NCBI RefSeq assembly: GCF_025602895.1
Contig: NW_026516225.1
Coordinates: 186,001 to 250,000 of the forward strand
From: Polychytrium aggregatum
Lineage: Eukaryota; Chytridiomycota; Chytridiomycetes; Polychytriales
Reading direction: 5' to 3'
Length of the DNA: 64,000 bases
The notes under the pieces are model-generated. The model worked only from the letters and a program-made list of their open reading frames with translations, was not told where the DNA came from and searched no databases. The position numbers and the translations under genes are program-made. Shown piece after piece: positions 42,220 through 51,965 of the stretch (the stretch's first letter is position 1; each line of letters starts with the position of its first letter).

Positions 42220-43014
42220 ATGTCCCGGGCTCGCCTCCACGTCGATCGAAACGGCCTCCCCGAGGTCGACCATGACATCTATCCGGTCTGGAAGATGAAG
42301 GCCATCGGCCACTTCCTCCAAGAAAACCTCTACGACTACATCACCGGCACGATCCCCAAACCCGGCAAAGACAGCCCCGAGGAGCTCGCCCAGTTCAGAC
42401 ACGAAGACAACAGGGCCAAGGGAACCATCTTCATGTCCCTGCCGATCCGCCTCGCGATGCGCTACGAAAGCAACATCGCGGAGATAACCTCGGCCGAGCT
42501 CTGGGCTGCCGTCGTCGCCGATTTCGAGTACACCAGCACCATTAAGCTGATGAAGTCCCTCGAGAATGCGATGGAGATTCGACTCGAGGGCGACATGAGT
42601 GTCGACGACTACATCAGCCGCAAGGAACACGCCATCGCCATCGCCCGTTTCTCCGGAAACGAAATCACCGCCAAAGAAGAAATCTAACTCTATCTCAGCG
42701 GGCTCGGCAGACGGTTCGAGACGTTCATCATGGCCAAGAGCCAGAGGCCGGGTCTGACCGTGGACGAGGTCATTGGCGACCTGCGATGGTTTGGCTCGAG
42801 AATCGGCTCGCCACAAAAGATGCGCAAGTTCCGCTCAGAAACCAGCCAGGCCGAGGCCGCCGGCCAGAGCGCAGACTCGGCTTACGACAGACAAAAGTCG
42901 ACCAGGCCTCAATGCGCCCGCTGTGGCCGAAAGAACCACGTTGTCTCCGAGTGCTTTGCAATCAGACACGTCTCCGGCCATGCCCTCGAAGATGCCGACT
43001 CGAAGGCTTACTGA
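42220..43014 (+). pseudogene. Solo Ty1/copia-type gag with one in-frame stop
   Basis: One frame of 264 codons encodes a copia-type Gag (UBN2/retrotran-gag family) but is interrupted by TAA at 42685-42687. Before the stop: PVWKMKAIGHFLQENLYDYI and SAELWAAVVADFEYTSTIKL, the classical Gag helices. After the stop, in the same frame: LYLSGLGRRFETFI, then a CCHC zinc knuckle CARCGRKNHVVSEC (C-x2-C-x4-H-x4-C), and a second stop at 43012-43014. No protease, integrase or reverse transcriptase sequence follows and I see no LTRs. Apart from the one nonsense codon the frame is clean, which is unusual for an old fragment. It may be a recent fragment, a strain-specific or sequencing nonsense change, or a co-opted gag. 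I describe it as found, interrupted. Confidence 0.8.
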
Positions 43015-43555
43015 GTCCAACACACCTGACTGGCTCGGGCGCCCAGGAGCACGGCGCGGAGTCGTCATTTCCTGGCGACTTTTGTGGGTGTGGATCGTTC
43101 CCGCGACGGCGGCAGCGGCGGGTTGCGGGCACACGCATGTACACATGTGTATTTCTTGGCGGCTCTTGGGAGGTCCCGCTCTGCACCGACAAGAAATAAA
43201 TTGCCGTTCGCTTCGTTTCGTCGTTAGTCGCTTGAGCCGGCTCCGATCAATGCCGCGCTATCGCTTCGCATCGGGTGATTCGTCGTTGCCGATCCTTGGG
43301 CGTCGATGAGAAGCAGTCTATGAGCAGCACATCCATGGATGAGCACAATCGACCATCATGGGCGACGGTCGATGTGCACACTGCATCCATCGTCTTCTAG
43401 ACTGCGGGCAACTTGGCGGTCTTCCTGGATAGTTCGGAGCAGCTATCGTCGTTGCCTGGATCTTGCGGGCACACTTGCCTCTGTATCAGCGCATACGGTC
43501 GACTAGCTTCGATTGCCGCCGCCCCATTCCCGGTTTGACTTGGTTTGGTATATTT
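43015..43555. other. Spacer between gag remnant and LRR gene
   Basis: No gene is recognised. It contains short inverted ATCATGG/CCATGGATG segments near 43330-43365. No further retrotransposon coding sequence is seen. Confidence 0.5.
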
Positions 43556-46189
43556 TCATTGTCGCCATCGGATCTCCACGTTTGGTCTGTATGCGGTCAC
43601 AGCGGCAGCGAGTTCTTGGACGACGAGATTGGGTTCGGTCTGGCCAGCGAGGACCATCATCGTGAGCCTGGGCATGTGTGGGAGACCGACCAGAGACCTC
43701 AAGCTGGCGCACGCCATGCTCAGGTCCAAGGTTTCAAGCGATTCCAAGACCCCAGGAAGCCCCTGAAAGTTTTGGACGGACGGGGGCAACCAAAGCTCCC
43801 TGAGCAAGGGCAGAGCCATGTGCTGCAAATCGGACAGCAAGTTGGGATTGGCGCACGATGCGGTTGCTCCTTGGAATCGGAGCAGCGTCAAGGCCGGAAG
43901 GGCTGGCGGGAGCCCTTGCAGACTTCCGAGCGATTTGTCGAGGATCAGTGTCTCCAGCCTCGGGGCATGTGGGAATCCTTTCAAACAAGCGAGTTCGGTG
44001 CATCCCGAGAGATCAAGCCTCTTTAGACACCCCATCACCGTCGGCAGGCCCTCGAGTGTGGTGAGTGTGCGCGCAGGAACAAGCAGCTCCAGGCGCGGCG
44101 CTTGTGGGAATCCACCGAGAGTCTTGAGGAGCAAGCAACTGGCTACGGAAAGCTCGACGACCGAGTCGAGCGACACCGATGCGATACTCAGGGCCTCGAG
44201 TCCTGGGGGGAGCTCAAGCCGCCGGACGCTGGGCAAGTTGGAGAGACCCTCGAGGGACTTTAGACGGCGACAGCGACTGACTCCAAGCGTCGTGAGGGAC
44301 TCCAGGGTCCTTGGCATCCCCTGTAACGACCTCAGAGATTCCGGTAGAGTCAGATTGAGAAGCATTGGCATTGCAGGTACGTTTTTGAGATCCCGCAGTC
44401 TTATGCATACCGATAGACTCAGGCTCTTGATGGCCGGGAGCGTTGGGGGCATGCCTTCCAGGGTTTCGAGCGAAGGCGGAAGGTACAGCTCCTCCAGCTT
44501 GGGCGAGCATGGGAATCCCTCAAGCGAACGTAGTGCAGTGCAGGCCAACAGGTTCAGCCGAACCAGCGACTCCAGACGAGGTGCCATGGCGATCATGGTG
44601 CTGATGCATGACGGGAGAACAAGCGTCTCCAGTTTGGGCATTTCAGGCATTCCCGCCAGCGAACTGACCATGCAGTCCTGATCGAGACAAAGCAGCTGAA
44701 GCGAATCCGGGTATCCGTCGATTTGGGCCAGTGTGTCCATCGATCCATGGAGCCAAAGGCTGGTCAGGCGTAGCATTGGCGGGAGAGTTGCGAACACGTT
44801 CGACTGTCCGCTCATGAACAGATGCAGAGACTGGATTGACTCAAGCATGGTCGAGAGCGGCCCGAGACCCCCAGGAGGATACTGCACCCACAGCTCGGTC
44901 AGAGACGGCCAGGGTGTTGCCAGGGCTTCATCCGGTTCGGCAGACGGCTGCGACTGTTGATGGTGGTGGAGCCAGGCGCTCCAATCTGACATATCATCCA
45001 AGTACCGACCCGATCGTGGTAACCTGAGCACCTTCAGCTTGGGCATGGATACAAGGCCCAGGAGTGATTTCAGGCTGCTGCATTCCCACATGTCGAGCTC
45101 CTCGAGTGCATCCAGCTGCGTGAGCAATCCCTCCAGCGAAAGAACAGAGAACGGGAGTCGAAGCTTGTTCAAATAAGGAAGCGGATGCAATTCTGCCAGG
45201 GACGCAAGCCGGGTGCAGTGGCTCACATCGAGTGACCTCAGGCGGGCGAGGCAGCGTGGGAAGTGCTTGGAGCTGCCACATGTTGCTGACGATACAGGCT
45301 CAGTCTCGCCAGACACACGGCGCATTCCTGTGGGATCCTCGACTCGATCCGCCGCAGGCTCTCCATCGATCCGGAGGTGGGAAATGTGCTCGAGCTCTTC
45401 GGGCCAGCCGGAGAGAGACGAAAGGGAGCAGTTGACGAGGTGGAGCTCGTAGAAATCCGGATCGCCAAGGATGTCGAGTTCATGCGGCAGCAGCCGGACC
45501 CACTGCTCGCGGGTATGAAAGGGGTGCTCGTCAGGCCTGACGATGGCGTAGATCGCCCGCCTATCCCAGTTGCGAATGACGGCAGCGCAATCGGGGCAGT
45601 GGTGTCTGCGAATGATTTGTGCGCTATCGACGAGCCGAAATTGCTCTTGCGGGTCCAGCCACCGGACAGCCTCGAGCGTCTTGGGACCAGCGCAAGCGAT
45701 ACAGGGCATGTCCGATGCTTCGATAATCGGATTCAGGTAGTCCCAGACGGGCGGCACCATGTCGCTGTTGTGGTGGAGGATCCACCAAAGCGGAAGCTCC
45801 TTCTGGTAGGCCTCGAAGCTGCTGGGAAAGCCATTGTTGCGAGTGAGGAAGGAGCACAAGCCCTCCAGGACGGCCCTACGGTCGACGGGCTCGTCGAGGT
45901 CCTCGAAGAAGCTGTCGGTGAGGCCGAGTTGGTCATAGAGCCGGTCGATCCATGCATCGGCGGAAACGAGGGAGAGAATGTCTCTGTGCTGACGAGCAAG
46001 CTGAGGAAGCTTGACCAGGGTTGAGAGTCGGGCAGTGCGCAAGAAGGCGTCGTTGCAAATCAAGATGCAGATGAGATCGTAGCGAGCGAGGGATGAGCCT
46101 GCGCTTGGCTGAGGAGGGAGGGGCTGGGCCGCCGCCGCCATGGCAACTGCTTGGGGCTCCGTCCTCTGTGCATTGCTGTCGCTCGACAT
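43556..46189 (-). CDS. Leucine-rich-repeat protein with N-terminal NDAF motif
   Basis: A single exon of 877 residues from ATG 46189; the open frame extends to 46378 but that would run almost to the divergent SDHAF2 start. The N-terminal part has a helical segment DLICILICNDAFLRTARLS and four Cys in pairs (CIACAGPK, HHCPDC) that might bind zinc. From about residue 290 to the end there are roughly twenty leucine-rich repeats in two-repeat modules of about 46 residues, with consensus LP.SL.SL.G.P..L.SL..L.LS.C..L.SL.G.P (for example PPSLETLEGMPPTLPAI then SLSLSVCIRLRDL). No kinase, NB-ARC, signal peptide or membrane segment is present. A protein-interaction role, possibly as a substrate receptor, is inferred only from the repeats. 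Confidence 0.82.
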   Translation of the reverse strand: MSSDSNAQRTEPQAVAMAAAAQPLPPQPSAGSSLARYDLICILICNDAFLRTARLSTLVKLPQLARQHRDILSLVSADAWIDRLYDQLGLTDSFFEDLDEPVDRRAVLEGLCSFLTRNNGFPSSFEAYQKELPLWWILHHNSDMVPPVWDYLNPIIEASDMPCIACAGPKTLEAVRWLDPQEQFRLVDSAQIIRRHHCPDCAAVIRNWDRRAIYAIVRPDEHPFHTREQWVRLLPHELDILGDPDFYELHLVNCSLSSLSGWPEELEHISHLRIDGEPAADRVEDPTGMRRVSGETEPVSSATCGSSKHFPRCLARLRSLDVSHCTRLASLAELHPLPYLNKLRLPFSVLSLEGLLTQLDALEELDMWECSSLKSLLGLVSMPKLKVLRLPRSGRYLDDMSDWSAWLHHHQQSQPSAEPDEALATPWPSLTELWVQYPPGGLGPLSTMLESIQSLHLFMSGQSNVFATLPPMLRLTSLWLHGSMDTLAQIDGYPDSLQLLCLDQDCMVSSLAGMPEMPKLETLVLPSCISTMIAMAPRLESLVRLNLLACTALRSLEGFPCSPKLEELYLPPSLETLEGMPPTLPAIKSLSLSVCIRLRDLKNVPAMPMLLNLTLPESLRSLQGMPRTLESLTTLGVSRCRRLKSLEGLSNLPSVRRLELPPGLEALSIASVSLDSVVELSVASCLLLKTLGGFPQAPRLELLVPARTLTTLEGLPTVMGCLKRLDLSGCTELACLKGFPHAPRLETLILDKSLGSLQGLPPALPALTLLRFQGATASCANPNLLSDLQHMALPLLRELWLPPSVQNFQGLPGVLESLETLDLSMACASLRSLVGLPHMPRLTMMVLAGQTEPNLVVQELAAAVTAYRPNVEIRWRQ

Positions 46190-46427
46190 TGATGCAGGTC
46201 GGACGGCGGGTGTTTGGGACAAATCGATTGTCAACAAGCGATGTTTCTCTGCAAGCAGCGAGAGCGTGCCGAGAACGTACCGAGAGCGTGCCGAGAGCGC
46301 GGCGAGGAAATGGCTGCGGATTTTGCTTTCGTTGCTGCCATTATCGCCCTCAGACCACCATCCCGGCACATCACCCACATCGCATCAGTACGGCGCACTG
46401 TCGCATTCGCCGCACCGCATCTTCACA
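46190..46427. promoter_or_regulatory. Compact divergent promoter, LRR gene and SDHAF2
   Basis: 238 bp between opposite ATGs. It contains a near-repeated CGAGAGCGTGCCGAGA unit (46258-46300). Confidence 0.5.
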
Positions 46428-46940
46428 ATGCTTCCGCGACTCACGGCGTGTCTGCGGAGAAGCCGCATGTCGGCTGTCTCTGTCCGATTCCTGACAACCC
46501 CCAAGCTGGTCTGGGAGCCCAAGGCCGAGTGGGAGCCCCAAGCACCCGACTGGAGCCGCAAGTGGCCCTCGCCCTCAGAGCAAGAAAGCGACGAGTTTGA
46601 AACGTTCCAGCCCGCAGAGCCGCTGCCGTTCCTGAACCGCAGCCCGGACGAGCCCACGGAGACCAAGCGGGCACGGCTCCTCTACCAGGTGCGCAAGCGC
46701 GGCATCCTAGAGAACGATCTGATCCTCGCGACCTTTGCCAAGACGCAACTCCCAAAAATGGACGCCGAGGCCCTGGCGCAATTCGACCACTTCTTGGAAG
46801 AAAACGACTGGGACATCTTCTACTGGGCCACGGGTGCCCGGCGTGCCCCCGAACGCATCAAGAAGCTGGTCTTTTGGGCTGATCTGGTCGAGCACGCCAA
46901 AAACAAAGACAAGCGGATCCTGAGGATGCCCGATCTCTGA
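46428..46940 (+). CDS. SDH5: SDHAF2/Sdh5, succinate dehydrogenase flavinylation factor
   Basis: A single exon of 170 residues. SDHAF2 helps attach FAD covalently to the SDHA subunit in the mitochondrial matrix. The first about 25 residues are Arg/Leu-rich with no acidic residue (MLPRLTACLRRSRM), a mitochondrial presequence. The core is RARLLYQVRKRGILENDLIL then FAKTQLPKM, and FLEENDWDIFYWATG, the two hallmark blocks of the family (RKRGMLEN and NDWDIYYW). The last codons (PDL then TGA) include GATCTCTGA, the unit that is repeated just downstream. Length and start agree with fungal homologues. Confidence 0.94.
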   Translation: MLPRLTACLRRSRMSAVSVRFLTTPKLVWEPKAEWEPQAPDWSRKWPSPSEQESDEFETFQPAEPLPFLNRSPDEPTETKRARLLYQVRKRGILENDLILATFAKTQLPKMDAEALAQFDHFLEENDWDIFYWATGARRAPERIKKLVFWADLVEHAKNKDKRILRMPDL

Positions 46941-47019
46941 GGGGGGTCGATCTCTGAGGGGTCGATCAATAATGCCCGATCTTTGATAATTCCCGATCTC
47001 TGATAATCGATCTTTGAGG
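46931..47019 (+). repeat. CGATCTCTGA repeats starting at the SDHAF2 stop
   Basis: Five copies of CGATCTCTGA or CGATCTTTGA, plus shorter GTCGATC pieces. The first copy is the final coding sequence with its TGA; the others follow in the 3' flank. Confidence 0.8.
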
Positions 47020-47431
47020 CAGAGACAGCGGTTTTGGGCCGAATACAGCTGCGCGAATCGACATGGCACTGCTGATGCTCCGCTGTGGGTGAGCGCTGTT
47101 TGCGAGCAGGCCGTCTCGCAGCAGGCCAGCGCCCATGAACACGGCCAGCCGGCTTGATTGCATGGCCCTGCGCACACTGCATCGTCCAGATGGCCTCCGT
47201 CCCCAGCATCCGGCTGCGGGCCATGTCCGCTGAACCGGCTCGGCCGATCGGCAGCATCCGCCAGGAGCGTGCGCAGCATGGCCAGAAGGCTGCCCACGCC
47301 GGCTGTTTTCAGCAGGCCCCTGGCGGCTCCAGAGCAAACACCATCCTTTCCGACCTGGCCCAACCCCGGACCGCACACCGACAGCCGAAACAAAGCCCCG
47401 CTCGCTCTCCTCCCCTGCACACGCCTCTCCG

Positions 47432-49015
47432 ATGATCAAGCCAAGAGTCATTTCGCAGCTACTTGCCCAGGCCAACACCGGGGGCGTGCACTCGACGCTG
47501 TAAGTCAGTTCTGGCTGCGAGTCTGGAATCGGGAGCCCCTCCCCCACGACCAGAGCATTATCCCGTCCGAGAGCCGAGCCAGCTTGCAGCGAGCCGGGCG
47601 AGGACTGAGCCGGACTGAACTGAACCGAACCGAGCCGACGTAGCCAGAGACAGGAGCGACGTGCGAGTGCAGTATCAAAACGCGGCGCATTGGCCCACGA
47701 TGGCTGGATGAGGAGGAGCGGGATCGCCATTGTTGCCCCTGACAGGATACTCTGCTGGGAGCAGTCCAGAGTCTGTGTGGCGGGTTTGCTGCTTGAGAGA
47801 CGATTGTACATCGATTCAGGACCGCCGTAATATCCATGTGTGCGAGCCGTTTGCTGACCAGAGTAAACTCGATCTTTTGCTCCTTCACACCGACATCGTC
47901 TCCTTCACTGGGACGATGGACAAAATGGCAAACGTACGGCCACCATATTCCCAACGCTCGCTCACCCACACAAACCCTCACCGGATCCGAATCATCCTGC
48001 GACACCAAACAGGCTTCTGAACTTGAACGGGTCTCTGCTGGCGTTTGCCGGTGGAGACGACCGGTTTGCCAAAATCATCGCCGCCGTCGTGACCAACATC
48101 TGGTCGACCTACCAAAAAAATACATGCGTGGAGGCTGAATCGGCCTCGGCGCCTGGGCAGCTCCAGACGCTGCTGCTAGAATGCGAGGTAATGACCGACG
48201 AAGCGACCCAAGATGATCGGAGATCGCTGCCTGGCCATTTTTCCTCTCGGTGCCGCCTGTCCGGCTCCTCTCTCCCTCCCTCTCACTCTGCCCTCGGGGG
48301 GCTGGCCTACCGGCAAGACGCGGATCACGAAGCGGGGGCAATCTGGATGTCGAGCGGCCTGGACATGAATCTGTGGCGTTGATTGTCGCCTTGCCACAGC
48401 CCTATTCGCCAGCCCACACGGCGGCGGCACCGGACCAATGCGATATGCGCAGCGGGCAAAGGGTTTCGTTGGATATTGGATGGATGCTCGATGATGGATG
48501 CTCGATGATGGATGCTGAACGATGGATACTGAACGATGGACATTCGGCAATGGACGATGGATGCTCGTGTGGCTGCAGAACAGATCCGCGGCTGGACAGA
48601 AATCCGCTGCGGCACGACGTGGGGCAACGAGCAACACAGATCCGGGGGAGTGGTATCGCTGGATGGGATGCTCACTGTCTTCTTTTTCGTGCCTGTGTCT
48701 CGCTATCAGGAAGGACGGGTGGCATTGACCCGAGTGGACAAGCTGCTACTCTGTCTGGTCGGCAGCAACGAGACCGAGTTTGGTATTCTCAGGATGAAGG
48801 TACGACTGGAAGGGGGGGCGCATCGGACGAGAGGAACGAGGAGAGAGCAGCCCATTAACGACGTCGCTAACTGGCGTGTGATATCTGTTGGATTGCGTCT
48901 CCACTGGATATGTCGTCCCCATCGCCCGCCATGGTGGTCCGTCCCATCGCCCGCCCGGCAGGCCAATGCTCTCCGGAGCCACATGGAAGAGCCGCTGAGC
49001 CAGATCGCGGTGTGA
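47432..49015 (+). CDS. LAMTOR2: LAMTOR2/p14, Ragulator roadblock subunit
   Basis: Exons 47432-47499, 48013-48187, 48710-48799 and 48962-49015 join in frame to 128 residues; human p14 has 125. LAMTOR2 pairs with LAMTOR3 in the Ragulator complex, which anchors Rag GTPases on the lysosome or vacuole for TORC1 signalling. The protein reads MIKPRVISQLLAQANTGGVH (human MLRPKALTQVLSQANTGGVQ), then NLNGSLLAFAGGDD, VVTNIWSTY, GRVALTRVDKLLLCLV, and ends ALRSHMEEPLSQIAV. Every block matches the human protein in order. All splice sites are GT-AG. Intron 2 is 522 bp and holds a tandem repeat. The coding sequence is small relative to its introns. Confidence 0.95.
48477..48568 (+). repeat. GGATGCTCGATGAT tandem repeat in LAMTOR2 intron 2
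   Basis: About six degenerate 14-15-bp units (GGATGCTCGATGAT, GGATGCTGAACGAT, GGATACTGAACGAT) within intron 48188-48709. Confidence 0.85.
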
Positions 49016-49578
49016 AACCGGGACGGCGCACACAGGCCCTAGCAAGCCCTAGCAAGCCCTTAGGGCTGTCGCGCCGCAGCACACAAGGGGGCGTGTGTGT
49101 GCTCGGGCCGCAAGCCGGCCGCGGCAGTGTGTCTGTGGGCAGCAGCAGGCGGCCGGCCTGTCCATAAATGGAACGACACACGCACAGACGCCCGTCTTGC
49201 AATACACGGTGTGACACAACGCCCTCGAATGGACAGGTTCGCGGGCGGATAGCGAGGCCGCGCGGCGAGGCGAGAGGCGGGCGAGGCCGCCGCTGAGTGG
49301 GCCGCTGCGGGGCGAGAGCACGGGCGAGAGCGTGGGCGAGGCCGATGGATGGCCGCGCGGCCTCGCCTGGGCTGGTCGAGAGCGCTTTCGGGGGCGGCCC
49401 AAGTGCGTTTCCGATTCGGCCCGCCGCTCTTTCCTCTCGCTTCTGCTTTTTCATCGGGTCCTGCCGCTCTCCTGTCCCCTCCAGCCGAGCCAGCTCCCCC
49501 TCACGGTCGACGAACGCCCAGCAAGTGCCTGCTGTCCCAACCGCCCCTCCTCTCCGTCTGCCGAATCTCTCGCCCGTC
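49016..49578. promoter_or_regulatory. LAMTOR2 3' flank and CDC10 promoter/leader
   Basis: No gene is recognised. A CCCTAGCAAG unit is repeated at 49036-49058. GAG/CGAGGC-rich sequence at 49250-49340 is followed by a C/T-rich leader up to the CDC10 ATG. Confidence 0.5.
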
Positions 49579-51965
49579 ATGTCCGCTGCCTCCATCCAGT
49601 CCGCCTCGACCGTGCCCTCGCTGGCCCCCACCGTCAGCGAGGCTCCCAAGAAGGTCACCCTCACCGGCTATGTCGGCTTCGACTCGATCACCAACCAAAT
49701 CGAAAAGAAGCTGCTCAAGCGTGGCTTCACCTTGAACATCATGGTTGTCGGTAACGATCGTTCCGGGGGCCCGTCCCATGCTGCTCTCGTCCCTGTTGCG
49801 CTGGCCACGACTTGGTGCTGTGTCAGGGCCGCTCTTGCTCCTCGGGCTTGCAATCTTTGGCTGGCTGGTGCTGTCGCCGGATGCAGGAGAGAGGCCGCCA
49901 AGCATGGAGCCGCCCCGCCGTGACTTTGACCGCGGTCCTGCAGCACCAGCGGTCCTCTTGATTGGCAGGCGCGGCGCACCGTGAGCAACTGGGCAACAGC
50001 GATCATCGCATCGCCAAGGCAATGCGGATCCGCTGCTGGCACACATTGGCATCGGTTTGTGTATTTTCTGTCAGCTTGGGCAGCGCCTTGGTCGCCAGCA
50101 GCCCGCCAGCAGCTCAAGCGATGAATGCCCCGTGTTTCCGGTGCGATCCAGGAGGCTCATGGTGCTGAGTTGCCATGGCCTGGGATGATGGGTTTGTCTG
50201 TCAAACCAATGCTAACCACGCTTCTTGCTTTCTCACCATCATCCCTGCCTTGATTTCGTCTCTCGCAACGTCTCCCTCAACATGCATCATCTGCCCTGCC
50301 AACTCACCCGACGACGCCTACGGATGCAATCACCAAAATCATTATTGTCGGAATTTGCTCCACTCCACAACGCATGCTGGGCAATCCATGTCCTCGACGA
50401 TGGGCACCGCTGGCGGATGGCTAACACGCATCTGCACGCAACGTCGCAGGCCGCACTGGTCTTGGAAAGTCCACTCTGGTCAACACCCTGTTCGCCTCGC
50501 ACCTCATTGACTCCAAAGCTACCAAGAAGCCCAGCGATCCTCAGCGCCAGACCACCGAGATCATGACCGTCAGCCACGGTACGCCTCTGGTTCCGGCCCG
50601 TCTGCAGACATGGGGGAGACGTATCCAATGACGATGCTCATTGCACATTGCTCATTGCTGATTGCTGATTGCTGATCGCTGGCCACTCACATGCGCATCG
50701 GTACTATTTGTCCACAGTCATCGAGGAGAACGGTGTCAAGCTGAAGCTCACCATCACCGACACCCCCGGCTACGGCGACCAGGTCAACAACGACAACTGG
50801 TGCGTGTCAAGTCCTACTGCGACTGCTCCCGCGGGTCCAAGTCGCAGCATCTCCCGCTGTCGTCGCCTTCGTCAGCATCGTTGCTCCTGGCTGTCGTGTT
50901 TGATTCTCGTCTCTGCAACCAGCAGCCAGCAGCTGGTGGTCGGGAGTCCAAACACTCATCTCTGTCTGTGCTGTCATACACGTTTCGATTCACAGCTGGG
51001 AGCCCATCATCAAGCACATCAAGGAGCAGTACTCTGCCTACCTCCGCAAGGAGCTCACCCCCAACCGCGACAAGCGCATCGCCGACACCCGCATCCACGC
51101 TGTCCTCTTCTTCATCGCCCCCAGCGGCCACGGGTAAGAATAGACTCGGCTTCCGCGTTTCTCGTCCTAAGCGATCCACCTGCCGGGGCGCTGCTGACCA
51201 GCACCACGTACTCTTTTTTCCCCGGCTTTTCATTTCTATGCTGCAGCCTCGCTCCCCTCGACATTATTGTCATGAAGAAGCTCTCTGAGATCTCGAACGT
51301 CATCCCCGTCATCGCCAAGTCCGACTCGCTCACCCCGGAGGAGCGCACTGCCTTCAAGAAGCGCATCAAGGAGGAGATTGACTTCCACGGCATCCGCGCC
51401 TACCCTTACATCGATGTCGACGATGACGAGCTGGATCGTTCCGAGAAGCAGCTTGTCCAGCAGATCCGCGTAAGTACCCGCTCAATGGCCACTTTTACGC
51501 TCTGTGGCTGTGCCTGGTGTCTATTGCATGACGCACCACGCTCGCAATTGTGATATCGGCTCGACACGGATGACTGATCAGTACACCACTCTCCCCTCTT
51601 GACCAGGACATTATCCCCTTTGCCATTGTTGGCTCTGAGCGCAACATTGTCGTCGAAGGCAAGGCTGTTCGTGGACGACGAACCCGCTGGGGCATGATCA
51701 ACGGTATGTCGCCTGCGCACCGGCCTTGATCGGATCTGCAAGTAATCCACTAGGACGCGACTAACACTCTCCGCCCGCAACTCTTGTCCACCTCCCGTCT
51801 CCAGTCGAGAACGAGCAGCACTGCGACTTTGTCCACCTCCGCAACTTCCTTGCCCGCACCCACCTCCAGGACTTGATCGAGACCACCTCACAAATCCACT
51901 ACGAGGCCTTCCGCACCAAGCAGCTCCTGGCGCTCAAGGAATCCACCATGTCTGCATCAAAGTAA
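49579..51965 (+). CDS. CDC10: Septin CDC10-type GTPase, seven exons
   Basis: Exons 49579-49750, 50450-50578, 50718-50799, 50996-51133, 51247-51469, 51607-51703 and 51805-51965 join to 333 residues. Septins polymerise into filaments at the cell cortex and sites of division. The protein begins its septin core with YVGFDSITNQIEKKLLKRGF. The P-loop GRTGLGKST is split by intron 1. The G3 motif is DTPGYGD, the G4 motif is AKSDSLT, and the septin-unique element includes RGRRTRWGMI, DFVHLRNFLARTHLQDLIET and TSQIHYEAFR. There is no C-terminal coiled coil; this and overall similarity place it with CDC10 rather than CDC3, CDC11 or CDC12. All introns are GT-AG. A pyrimidine tract with a CT run follows the stop (52018-52050). 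Confidence 0.96.

Noticed and set aside
46966-47811. 281-codon minus-strand frame overlapping LAMTOR2 exon 1
   Set aside because: It is antisense to a confirmed exon and intron and includes the CGATCTCTGA repeat; no domain is present.
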